Assembly (NCBI GenBank): GCA_003956705.1
Contig: QZCP01000490.1
Location: 1-64,000, forward strand
DNA: 64,000 bases
Source of the DNA: Brevipalpus yothersi
Taxonomy: Eukaryota; Arthropoda; Arachnida; Trombidiformes; Tenuipalpidae
Reading direction: 5' to 3'
Under the pieces are notes generated by a model. The model saw only the letters and a list, made by a program, of their open reading frames with translations, had not been told where the DNA came from and did no database searches. Position numbers and translations under genes: made by a program. This document shows positions 38,042 to 48,037 of the stretch, in pieces (position 1 is the stretch's first letter; each line of letters starts with the position of its first letter).

Positions 38042-38221
38042 TGACTAACATAAAATGATCAAATTTAAGAAAGCCATGGGTACTGTTAACAAGTGTTAAA
38101 CCATTTTGTCAAAATTAGCAGAATTTAACTGGTCTGTTCGAGACCTGAGATTATTTGAGTCCAATTGAAGATACATATGATTCCACCTCAACGAGGTTTG
38201 TGATACTCTTACAAAATTGGA

Positions 38222-39114
38222 ATGGAGAAATCGGATAAATCTGACCAATCTGACGATAAATCTTCTGATAAAAAACTCGATAAAGATGCTGATCCTTCTG
38301 ATGAATCTGAATTTGAAATTGATGTTAAATCGTTCCGTGAAAAAGTGCAGAAGGGTGTTGAGGTACCGGCAAGGATTCAATTTGATATTGCCACAAAGAG
38401 GTAAAATTTCATCTCTCAGGCAAATTGCTCTCTATTCTAAAATGTACAATGCTCATTGCTATGTAAAAACTAAATATTCTCCAAGTTTATTTATTGATCT
38501 CAATTTTTCGGTACAGTGAAGAACACAGCAGAAGGAGCAGAAGAGAAATGAGGCAATCCAATTATGAGAGGGTATACTTGAGCCATATACCTGAAAACAG
38601 AGAGAGGCATAAATTGTGGGTATAATTTATATTTTCACTATATTCCTCCGATCCCACATCAATGATCATCACTACGTAATGCTCTCAAATTATACCATGT
38701 TTCCTTTTGTCACCAATTTCTACAAGTCGTCCGAAAAAAGAACCCGAACTTAGTGAAAGTACCCAGAGACGAGTGTACATGCAGGAAAAACAGCAAAGAA
38801 GTTTGAGATTCTCATATTTACAAAAAAGAAGAAGAGAATTGTCACAGAAATTGAGAGGAATGAGAGATAGAAAAGAAAGTTCTGACCCAGAATTTGAAAG
38901 ATTACGGAAAGAATTTGAAGCAGTTGCGAGAGAAATAGAGGAAATGAAATCCAGGAGCCGATCTTCACAAGCTTCACAAGCTTCACGAGCTCCACAGGCT
39001 GTTAGAGTTGTACAAGGTAATGAAGATCCATGGTATCAACTTTATTTAGATTTATCTCGTATTTTAGTTTTCATGTACCTTTGCTATTATTTTTACCCTT
39101 ACTCTAATAAATGA
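38222..39114 (+). CDS. Tail-anchored coiled-coil protein, cluster gene D
   Basis: Exons 38222-38400, 38517-38615 and 38727-39114 give 221 residues with the same phases as genes A-C. Exon 1 is Asp/Ser/Lys-rich (MEKSDKSDQSDDKSSDKKLD); exon 3 starts RPKKEPELSES, has an Arg/Glu-rich helix and a SSQASQASRAPQA linker, and ends with an aromatic hydrophobic segment (ILVFMYLCYYFYPYSNK). AATAAA overlaps the last codons at 39106. Its exon-2 donor is GTGGGT, weaker than the others. Function unknown. Confidence 0.68.
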
Positions 39115-39831
39115 ATACTTCATCATGAGTGTTCTTTTTCCAAATAGATCTGAGTTTTCTGCCAGATTAAATCAATCAATTCAAGATTCACAATTTTAAC
39201 AATCATTCTTTGAGCAAAGAGCAGAATAAGAGAGCAGAATAACAATCCCTCTGCAAACTCATTCACGAGGTCTTGAAAAATTTCCACAGTTTATGATTGA
39301 ATAAAATAAACTTTTCCCACGAACTTGAGCATGAAAAATAATTGTTTTCGATCATTAATTCACAATTTAAAATTGATACCAATCAATGAGTTAACAATGT
39401 GAAAGAAAAATAATGCAATACTATTATGAACTTATCGTGTTTCTTATCTACATCCTGCGGAAGTGGCTTCTCATCTTACTCATACACCTAAAATTGTGTA
39501 AACTTTCCTTTTTCTGAGAGAAAATTTTTCAAGCTGATTGGAACTGATCGTAATACTGAAAGTTTATAGCTGACAATATTGAAACGTACAAATATTCATG
39601 AAGAAGAATTCTAATCCAGCTAACCGTTATATATAGAGTTTTGAATCTTTATCTGAGCTCATTTCTCATATTCAAAAATTGTCAAGATCACTTGTCGATA
39701 TTTCCGCCTTTTTAATTCGTTGAGTCAAGTTTTACTTGATGTACAGCTTGTATTTTTGGATAAAATCAATAAAATGAAACAAAACAATCAATAAAATAGC
39801 CTATATAATTCGAATACTAATAAGTCATATA
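39115..39831. other. Intergenic, cluster gene D to mucin-like gene
   Basis: Convergent AT-rich spacer. AATAAA-type signals lie in both directions; nothing else recognisable. Confidence 0.6.
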
Positions 39832-40443
39832 TCACGAATCATCTGAAACAAGTGTGCCCACAAAACGTTTCTTCTCCTTAGTACCCTTGAAACAACATAA
39901 ATACACATCATCGATGGTCATAAAATCACACTTTACACCGAATATACCATTGCCAGCACCTTTTGATGGAGTACATTTTCTTTCGGTCTGATAAAATTGC
40001 ATAGAGGAATCATTTGATTGACAAACTTTTGGTCCTGAAAGTATATAAGTTTGGCGGCCCTCTCCACCTTCCCATTTGGGTGTAGATGGGGTGGTTTTGG
40101 AAAATGATGTATCTTGAGAAGATGAATGAATGAGTGAATGTAATAGGGGTGGTAATGTATCATCAAGATTACCTGGAGATGATTTGGGTGTTGTTGATGT
40201 CACTGGCTTTTGGGTTGTCGTTGGAATATCACTTGATGCCGATTGAGTCGAGATGGTGCTTGGAGATAAGGTTGTCGATGGTTTAGGAACTGTATTTGGA
40301 TTCCAATCATCATATCCTTCGTTTGTCTCAAAACCTCCTCCCGAACCGAATGGATGATGGAATCCTGATATGGACGGATGAATGATGACCATATAGAACA
40401 ACACGGTGGCGAGCACTCTCGATATGCAAATTCCACACTGCAT
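39832..40443 (-). CDS. Secreted Ser/Thr/Pro-rich protein with Cys-rich C-terminal domain
   Basis: Single-exon frame of 203 residues from ATG 40443. Signal peptide (ISRVLATVLFYMVIIHPSIS), then a Gly/Asp-rich piece, a Thr/Ser/Pro-rich mucin-like section (about residues 50-125), and a compact C-terminal domain with five cysteines (KVCQS, RKCTP, VKCDF, YLCCF). No membrane anchor follows, so it is likely fully secreted. It is not of the WLWGGST type found at 28, 42 and 44 kb. Family not recognised; a small disulfide domain that binds carbohydrate or matrix is possible but unsupported. Confidence 0.75.
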   Translation of the reverse strand: MQCGICISRVLATVLFYMVIIHPSISGFHHPFGSGGGFETNEGYDDWNPNTVPKPSTTLSPSTISTQSASSDIPTTTQKPVTSTTPKSSPGNLDDTLPPLLHSLIHSSSQDTSFSKTTPSTPKWEGGEGRQTYILSGPKVCQSNDSSMQFYQTERKCTPSKGAGNGIFGVKCDFMTIDDVYLCCFKGTKEKKRFVGTLVSDDS

Positions 40444-41288
40444 GGCGAAACTTGATGATCGGAAGTGATTAGTGGCTCAATATACAATAGTAAGTATCTG
40501 ATGATAAGTAAATTGATTTGTTACAAAATCTTTCTTTTTTCTCTTTCTTAAGTCTGATAAACTTCCCTCATTTTTGATGCATTACGATTCTTCAATTAGG
40601 CGGGACAAAACATGGGAGTCTTGGTATGTTAATGATGACAAAAGAGGCGCACTCTGAAGAAAACGTCGATAATCAATCACATCATCTCACATATAACATA
40701 AACATGTTACATAAGTCATAGTAAGTTACATTATAATTATGTCAATTCGATTATGTGAGAGGAAATTGTTTTCACAATTGGTTGCTTTCTGGTCTCTTAT
40801 CGTAGAGAGTCTTAAATTCCTATCAAGTGTTACACTTAGCCGTGATTTTTCGTGAACTTTTTCGAATTAACTATGAAATAGAATTTGAACTTGATATTCT
40901 CACAATTCATTACATATTGTTCATATGATTGGAGACTCTAATGAAGAAAAAAGTTTTTGAAGCTCTGAGCTCTCACGCCTAGACTGACTCTCATCTTTAT
41001 TAAATTTCAGGAAATTTTCAATTTAACTCTTATATAATATCTTGAGCAAGAAATTTAATCAATTTGAAGTTTGCTCAAACAATTGAGACAGAGAAAATTG
41101 GCCTTTTAAATTTTCTTGAGTCGAAAATTATAGTCCTCTGGTGACTTGTGGCTCTTGGAAAGGAGTTTCGGTCTCTCTATCAAAAGCCGTTTTTTTGAGC
41201 GAGATATTGAAGATAAAAATTTCCAAATTTAATCCTCAGCTTGCTCACATTGTTTATAAAGAATGTTTCACCATTTATGTAGCATTTG
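40444..41288. other. Intergenic
   Basis: No gene seen. The part near 40960-41290 resembles 43180-43430, so the 3' flank of the chimeric gene was copied with it. Confidence 0.5.
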
Positions 41289-42335
41289 TTATGCAGGAGA
41301 TAGTTGATTGTCGAAATGGGGCGGTTTTTGCATCTCTTGATCATTTGAAGAATTTTCTTGAGATTCCCAATCTTTTTGAAGGAAAAATTTGACCAGAAAT
41401 CTGAACAGAACTGAAGAACCATTGTTTTTCATGGGAAGAAAACACCAAACCAGGAAAGCAACCTAACGAAAGAGGCATTCATTAGATCTTAGCCGAACTT
41501 TACTTATAATCTTACTTTGCAAGTGTGATATAATTGGAACGAGAAGAGAAATAGATCAGTGATGCATTCAATCACTGTAACACAAGCATAGAAAGGCCAA
41601 TACATGAGCCATCGGTTATAATATCGTTTTTGATGGTACACCAGAGCTTTGAATCTGAAAAAATGAATCGATAAAAACTTTAGCGAGGTAAATTTTCAGG
41701 AAGGCCTGTGGCACGACTGATTTTAGCACCATACTTGGTAGAACTGATTGGATCATAGAAAATTTATTGAATCAAAAAGACCAATTTGATTGTGGAAAAT
41801 TATCGACAGGACTATAAACTCAAACTTACGTGCAATGGCAAGGATATCCAGTGACTATCAATTTACCTACAAAATTCATGAACATTGGAAAATACGAGAC
41901 TTTGTCAGAGTGATTATCTTTAGTAAGAGATTCATTTCTCTCTGTTTTTGATTCATTTTGAGCCCATAGTGAAGTCAAGAATGATCCAGAGGAAGATGTT
42001 ATGTTGTTTTGGTAAGACTCAGATGCGTTTTTGAATTTGTTTCTAGTTGTTTCTGAACCATCAAACTTTGAACTGGTGGCCTTCATATCAATTCGATCCG
42101 ATGTCACAGTAACATCTTCTAACACAGATTCAGGGCCAAAAATGGCGATGCTAGGAAATTGATCATCCTTCCTGACGTTTTTGTGATCCGAAATCGAGCT
42201 TGAAAGCGGCCTAGTCACTGATGAGATGATGGAAGATGAAGTTTTCGGAGATCGTGTAGAGGCTCCCCAGAGCCAATTTGCATAACATGGGACACAAAAG
42301 AGAGAAAAAGAGACCATGAACACTTGTACAATCAT
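41289..42335 (-). CDS. Chimeric protein: signal peptide + Ser-rich region + REEP-type (TB2/DP1/HVA22) C-terminal half
   Basis: Exons 42335-41830, 41654-41516 and 41462-41289 give 272 residues in a continuous frame. Exon 1 encodes a signal peptide (MVSFSLFCVPCYA), the marker NWLWGASTRSPKTSSS, a Ser/Asn-rich stretch with N-x-S/T sites, then FVGKLIVTGYPCHC. Exons 2-3 encode FKALVYHQKRYYNRWLMYWP, FYACVTVIECITDLFLFSF and VAFLVWCFLPMKNNG, matching the TB2/DP1/HVA22 domain of the REEP gene at 48-49 kb (QWLIYWVVYALFSIVESVSD, WCFLPIKENG). Exon 2 is 139 bases in both genes, and both splice junctions have the same position and phase. REEP proteins shape ER membrane; here the first REEP hairpin is replaced by a secreted mucin-like region. 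GYPCHC adds two Cys absent from the REEP gene. Confidence 0.8.
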
Positions 42336-43432
42336 GATAGAAAAAATAACTGAATTGATTTTGTACCTATGTTCAGAACCAACGAGTAGAGTAAAATAAA
42401 ATTTGTTTTATGTGAGTCTCGTTTCTAATTTGGAACCGCCTTAGTGTCTGAGAAAGAGCAACTCCTCTTCATTATATTTTCTGAAAGGAAACACTACGGA
42501 AAAAGGATGAAATCATGATCTTATCAGATCAAATGCACTCATTGTGAGTGGGACAAATTCCAGATAGATGAATTTTTCTCGTCAGACGGAAACAGTCTTT
42601 TTCCTCTGATGGTTGCTTTTGATCAGGAAGTCTTCAAAAGTTTAGAAAAATTCTGCACACATTTTAGATTCAATCAATTGATTGCTAACTTGATCAGAGG
42701 AAAAGATGAATCTCAACTGCTTCTCAATGAAGAAAATACAATACAATGTGAGCCAACTATTCGTTCTGGGAACTGAACAAATAATTCGATAAAATCTTCA
42801 AAGAAACTAAAGAAGATTGAAACACTCCCCATCCTTCTATTGTTAGTGAAATATCATTCATACTTGATTCACAACTGCAATTCGTTGGATGAACTGGATT
42901 GCAGATCATCCAACGAAATAATGATGATAAAACTTTTGAAATTCTATCTATTCCATATCATAGCTTCTAGAAGATGCCAAGAAAAAACTACAAAAACATT
43001 CATAATCTCAATATGATGTAAAAAATACTGCCCATCAGTATACCCTGTAAATGTGATGTTTGCAATATAGTGACCATTTATCAGAGCATTCGAATTGGAG
43101 AGGTACGAATCATAGACCATAAAGAGGAAAAAAAGTGCGATTTTTTAGTTGGTTTTATTTCAGTTAAACTTCGAAGTTAAAAAGTTTTATGGTTTCTCTA
43201 ACTCTTTAGTGCAAGCTGATTTTCATCTTTATTCTGATTTTGAAATTCGTTACTTGATTGATAAACAATATTTTGTGTAAGAAATTTTTCTGATTTGAAA
43301 CTTTCGCATATTACAGAAAAGAAGTTAGCTTATTATTTCACCTTGAGTAATATCATTGTCTTTTGTGGCCAACATTCCTTCGAACATTGGGCTCCTAACG
43401 GAGACTTTCCCTTTGAGAAATGGTCGAGATTT
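42336..43432. other. Intergenic, upstream of chimeric gene
   Basis: No supported gene. A motif GAAAGAGCAACTCCTCTTC at 42451 recurs upstream of the 44.7 kb relative (44843), so the promoter region was duplicated as well. Confidence 0.5.
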
Positions 43433-44034
43433 TTAAATCCATGTTACATATAAGAGTGTGTCTGGGGGGTGCATATTTTTCTGGCGCAAGTGCTTGAAAA
43501 AAATCTCGAATAATACTGAGAGACCATTATTCTCTATCGGAAGGAAACACCAAACCAGGAAAGTAACCTAATATGAGGTACAGTGTTAAAACTTGATAGA
43601 AACTCAGTCTATGATTATACCTTGGAGGTGTGATAAAATAGTGAATAAAACAGGAATCTATCAGCAATGCATTCAATGACTATGATGCAAGCGTAGAGAA
43701 GCCAATATATCAGCCATCGACTATACTGTTGAGTGTCATGATGTATCAAAGCTTTCAATCTAAAAAGTCGGATTAGAAAAAAATCGCAAATACATTACAC
43801 TCAGGAAGGCATTTTGCTTAACTGATTCTACATTGTACAATCATACTTGAAGGAATAAGACAAACAATTTCAAAAAAGGAAAATATTAACGTTACCGAAA
43901 AATTCAATGATGAAATAAATGTCAGAAGAGTAGGAATAGTGTCAAACTTACGTGCAATAGCAAGAATATCCAGTAACTATCAATTTGCCAAAGAAATTCA
44001 AGAATATTAGAGAATACAAGACCTTCTTAGTCAG
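43433..44034 (-). pseudogene. Detached REEP-type half of the second chimeric gene
   Basis: Three pieces match the 42 kb chimera in order and phase: 44034-43952 (KKVLYSLIFLNFFGKLIVTG, then YSCYC, donor GTAAGT), 43759-43621 (LKALIHHDTQQYSRWLIYW, 139 bases as in both relatives) and 43567-43433 (VTFLVWCFLPIENNG to TAA). The frame is cut off from the signal-peptide/mucin exon at 44169-44717 by that exon's own stop, by a TGA-TAA pair just upstream at 44035-44040, and by a frame change. The second intron's donor is GTATAA, weak. No ATG precedes the REEP part, so it is most likely non-functional, although its exons remain open. Confidence 0.7.
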
Positions 44035-44040
44035 TTATCA

Positions 44041-44160
44041 AGAGTGATAGTAGTATCTTCATTTGAGATCATAGAAGGCGATGAAGATGGTACAGAACCT
44101 CCAGATGAACTGGTAGATGATGCTTCGAACTTGTTGAAAGATTCAGATGCTTCAGATAGT
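44041..44160 (-). repeat. Displaced copy of an internal module of the 28 kb mucin gene
   Basis: Close match to 27556-27675, including the coding for KFEASSTSSSG and MISNEDT, but positioned after the stop codon of the local mucin frame. Confidence 0.8.
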
Positions 44161-44164
44161 CTTT

Positions 44165-44412
44165 CACATCAAAAAGCAGTGGAAGTAGCTATCATGGAGA
44201 GGAAAAAAGTTACAGACAGTAATAAAAAGCTGACTTTGTCAGCAGGAGCAACAATTAGACCAGATGAAGACATGGGCTTCTTATTGGGATTCACTGTTGA
44301 TGTGGATGGTTTTTTGGTTGAACTGACTTTGTCTTTTGAATCATCAGTATTAACATCTCGAGGTGAATTACTGCCATTTTTGGTGGGTTTCGCGATCACC
44401 ATAATGTTTTGG
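44165..44412 (-). repeat. Near-identical copy of the 3' end of the 28 kb mucin gene
   Basis: Read by eye it differs from 27264-27511 at three of 248 bases, although the loci are about 17 kb apart. It encodes the C-terminal third and hydrophobic tail. Confidence 0.85.
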
Positions 44413-44717
44413 GTCTCGTTGACACTCGAGCTTGGAGAATCATCAATTCCTGAGCTAATACTGGCATTCATGTTGATTGTATTCGAGAGTCCAGAAGATG
44501 ATCCAGGTTCATCAAAGAACATGTTGATATCAGAAAGTCCATTACCCTTACCGACCACCTCGGGATCTATACTCGAGCTTGGAGGCGGTTCAGTCACTGA
44601 TGGGATGGTGGAAGTTGAAGTTTTTGGAGCTTCTGTAGAGCCTCTCCAGGGCCATATAGATGCATGACATGATCCACAAACAAGAGAAAATAAAACGAGT
44701 GAAATTCGGGTATTCAT
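44169..44717 (-). CDS. Short secreted mucin-like protein, relative of the 27-28 kb gene
   Basis: Frame of 182 residues from ATG 44717: signal peptide (SLVLFSLVCGSCHA), WPWRGSTEAPKTST, Ser-rich region, Lys/Ser/Thr-rich part and the same hydrophobic tail as the 28 kb protein (SFLLLSVTFFLSMIATSTAF). It lacks about 190 residues of Thr-rich sequence present there. Downstream in the same frame, after the stop, comes another module of the 28 kb gene (NKFEASSTSSSGGS, MISNEDT) that in that gene sits before, not after, the tail; then the detached REEP exons. So this locus is a rearranged hybrid. The remaining open frame could still be expressed. Confidence 0.6.
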   Translation of the reverse strand: MNTRISLVLFSLVCGSCHASIWPWRGSTEAPKTSTSTIPSVTEPPPSSSIDPEVVGKGNGLSDINMFFDEPGSSSGLSNTINMNASISSGIDDSPSSSVNETQNIMVIAKPTKNGSNSPRDVNTDDSKDKVSSTKKPSTSTVNPNKKPMSSSGLIVAPADKVSFLLLSVTFFLSMIATSTAF

Positions 44718-45139
44718 ATTGAATCAGTTTGATCAAGCAAAAGTTGGGTCATTGAATGATCGTAGGAAAAGTTTGTAATGAATTAACTTTCATTTTTCGC
44801 ATATTTCATCTCTAGTTTGAACATGATCTTTGGCTCGAGGAAGAGCAACTCCTCTTTGTGAGGCCTCATCGAGATGAAACATTTTGATCAATAGAATATC
44901 TACGAACTCATCAATTCCAAAAATGGTGAGTTTTCCGGATATAAATCGTTATTTTATCCGCATGATCATTTGTTTTTCATCAGAAAGTAACCGGAAATAT
45001 GGAAACTTTCTCTTACCTCATGATGATTTTTATACAACATCCAAATCAATACAAGATGGAAGTCAGCATAGATCGACTCTATCAGTCCGCAAAATTTTTC
45101 TGAATGTGAAAATCGAAATCCAATCTGCTAGTTAATGAT

Positions 45140-45403
45140 TCATGTCTGATTGTTCACTTTATTTGAGACTTCTGAATAAAAGGGTAGAATTTTCAGTTTC
45201 TCTGAGTTTTTTGGCATCAATCGTCTCTCTTGAATTCCCCTCTCTGTGAAACTAGTTTCATTTTGATCAGATTTAAATTTGTTTATAGTCAAGATCAGCA
45301 GTTCTTCTGTTGTTATCATGAGCCAAGAGAGTAAATACAAAACTTGAATAATCGCACTACCGAAATATCGATAGCGAAACAAATCGTTTTTCCATCCAAT
45401 CAT
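45140..45403 (-). CDS. Hypothetical 87-residue protein with one hydrophobic segment
   Basis: Frame from ATG 45403: MIGWKNDLFRYRYFG, hydrophobic AIIQVLYLLSWLMI, then a Lys/Glu/Asn-rich tail ending NNQT. I do not recognise it. A decayed second copy lies at about 45750-46350, where the matching tail has several stops, showing that this sequence was once duplicated. It could be the last exon of an accessory gene or a remnant of one. Confidence 0.3.
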   Translation of the reverse strand: MIGWKNDLFRYRYFGSAIIQVLYLLSWLMITTEELLILTINKFKSDQNETSFTERGIQERRLMPKNSEKLKILPFYSEVSNKVNNQT

Positions 45404-45749
45404 GCGTGTTCATATCGTCGAAAATATGGTAAATATTGCACACCTTTTCGAGAGTTCAATCAAGCTTTCAGCCGATGGAAGTGTTAATCCATAACTGATT
45501 TGGCAAGAAAATCAAACTTCTTCTGATTTTTCTTCAGAAGATCGAGAATCGGAGAAGAGGAGAGATTGAACGGAAAACATTTTGTGGGGAGAAAGTTATC
45601 AATTATAGTAATTTTATTTGGAGTTTGAATAATTGTCTTCTATAGCTCATCATTTTTCTACAGCATTCAGGTGAATATATTTATAAGTGAAAAGTCAGTA
45701 TGAATTGAATTATTCAGTCCTCTAATTTCGTTAGAGAGCAAAACCAGAA

Positions 45750-46350
45750 TCAAATCTACTAGTAAATCTATCTCTGATTGTCAACATAATTTGAGACTTC
45801 TATAAAAGCCAAATTTTCAGGTGCTTATGAGCTTTTTGGCGTAATTTTGTCCTAGATTTCTATCTCTGAATCTCAGCTCAAATGCTCTGAGAAAGTTTTA
45901 AATCCTACTTTGGGAAATTAATGTTATTTTGGTTAGGTTTACATCGGTTTATCAGCAATATTTACTCACAATTGTCAGTTGTCAGGGGATTAGAATAAGG
46001 AAGATTTAGTGGTCTATGTTGATTGGAGAAGCTCGTGAGCAAATTTTATTTCCTTTCATAGCTTGTGACTGCTTATACTCGTACCTGAGGAAAGACAACT
46101 GTTCATATTAAAGAAGGAGTGGATGTTTTCTTGAGGAAACCCTGTTATGAATCATAATTCTATCCGATTGTGTGTGGTTATAATGAGTTAAAAATTTCTA
46201 AAAGATGTTTCCAACGGAAATCTTGATTTCTTTTCAAGAATCAGTATTTCCTATCATTGTAATTATGGAAAATATTGCCTTCCTTTTCGAGATTTGAACG
46301 AAGCTTTCAGATGATGAGAATGTTGATTCATCGCTGATTGAAAAACGAAA
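45750..46350 (-). pseudogene. Decayed copy of the 45.1-45.5 kb segment
   Basis: On the minus strand the stretch near 46262-46350 resembles 45415-45500 (TCTCGAAAAGG, GCAATATTT, AAAGCTT shared), and 45760-45860 resembles 45150-45245 (AGAAGTCTCAAAT, GCCAAAAAGCTC-like). The reading frame is interrupted by stops. The middle has diverged strongly. Confidence 0.4.
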
Positions 46351-47121
46351 CCTATTTCAACTTATCTTAAGTGAACGAACTGAGACTAGAAGAATTCGAA
46401 TAAAATTGGAAAAGTGTTGATCAAGTGTTCACTAATGTTTCAATCATTTGAAGGATTGTGAAAAATTTTGTTGACCATCTTTCAGTGTCAAGAACCTGAA
46501 TTGGTTGAGAAATTTTTTTTCAACGTCATCAGTGTTGTTGAGAAATCTGATCCTCAAATCCACTATAACGAAAACCATGTAGCCATTCTTGATATGGTAA
46601 TCTAGATAGAAAATGAATTTTTTCTTCATTCCACACTTGCAGGAAATCGTATTAGAGATCTTGAGCCATTAAACAGCAGAGAAAACCAAAAAAATCTTCT
46701 CAAAAATATAGAATAAAGTAAGAATCTATGGTTTCAGCAATGTAAAACATTCTTTATTTATTCACTTAAAATCATTCTAACAGTTTAACATATCAGTTAT
46801 CAGTCTCTCCATGAAGAGACTCTATTGCAAAAATTTTGATAAGAAGATAATTTCGATCTTGACAAGGAGGCCTTGCGATCTTTTGCATTTCAACCGTTGA
46901 AAGTTAATTGCGAAACAATTTCAGCGTGAGAATCTACTGAAAAATTCCTTCATCAGTGGTCGAAAATTGATACTCCATTAAGCAAATATGGTGAGACTTG
47001 TCAGCTTGAGTTGATTTTCAAAAAAATTTCACTTGAATTCCTCCCTTCATGTTGATTGTTGATAATATTCTCTAAGACATAGGAGTTTCTTCGTCTAACG
47101 AATATACCATTCAGATTCAAA
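46351..47121. other. Intergenic
   Basis: AT-rich; a short minus-strand frame at about 46444-46629 has no support. Final 100 bases are probably the promoter of the small secreted peptide gene. Confidence 0.4.
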
Positions 47122-47328
47122 ATGAGGGCTCTTGACATTTTGATTCTCATGTTGTTCGTCCTGACGGTCCATGGAAAGCCTACACCCAAGTCACGAGGTG
47201 GTGATAGTGAAGGGGAACCTCTATCTGCGGTGGATTTTCAAAATGCGGCCAATTTGCGAGAAGAAGATTTCATGAACAAAGCGGAAGTCCTTCGCCCAGA
47301 ACTTTTAGCTGATTTAAAGTCAGAATGA
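47122..47328 (+). CDS. Small secreted peptide, 68 residues
   Basis: Single-exon frame with a good start context (AAAATGAGG). Residues 1-18 form a clear signal peptide (MRALDILILMLFVLTVHG), giving a mature peptide of about 50 residues that starts KPTPKSRGGDSEGEP and is acidic, Cys-free and rich in Leu/Ala/Glu toward the end (MNKAEVLRPELLADLKSE). No dibasic processing sites. It is the only plus-strand candidate in the 40-49 kb accessory block. Family unknown; secretion is the only supported property. Confidence 0.6.
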   Translation: MRALDILILMLFVLTVHGKPTPKSRGGDSEGEPLSAVDFQNAANLREEDFMNKAEVLRPELLADLKSE

Positions 47329-48037
47329 TGATTCTGAGGCTCGAGTTCTAATCCTCAGAGTGGTTTCTGATGGCAATTGCTAGTGTTTATGGTACTGTTG
47401 AAAGATATTATGAGAAATAAGAATAATTTTATTTCATTCTACAACGATATCTTCAAACCTTCTTTAATTCAATTAAAGGAAATTTTCGATCCAGAATGAA
47501 TTCGAATTAATTGTAAACATCTTGAAAAATTTGTCGAACTAGCAGATCACAAAAATTTATCGTTGGAAAATATTCTTTTCAAAATTAATCAGCCTCAGTG
47601 TACCTCAAGTAGCATTTCTGCTCGAAGTTTTCTCCTTTCGAATGATCGAGAGAGAGTTGTATTGGTCGAAATATATCGCACTCTCTCAGAATACACAAAA
47701 TATGATCAAGAATAAGGATTAATGGAAGAAATACATTTTGAAAAGATCCGCTCATCCTCTATCAGAAAGAATTTTGAACAGTAATGAAAACTTCATCAGA
47801 TTTCATTGCATGAACTTTGAAGGTTTATTCCACCATTCTTTTTACAGAGTTGAGAAAAAATTCAATACAACAAGAATCGTTTGATTACAGCTTACAGAGG
47901 TCGAAGGTTGTGACAATGAGGATTCCTGGTAAGGAATCGCTCTCAACAAATGAGTATAAAAGATGAATATGAGGTAAACAATTAGTTTTCGGCAGACAAT
48001 AAGAAGTCGGAAAAAGCTCTGAACCTCCTAATCTGAT
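47329..48037. other. Intergenic
   Basis: Convergent spacer between the small secreted peptide and the REEP gene; nothing recognised. Confidence 0.55.

Noticed and set aside
46444..46629. 61-residue minus-strand frame as another REEP-type exon
   Set aside because: It has an aromatic hydrophobic stretch but not the WCFLP or RWL-YW signature found in the three REEP-type loci.
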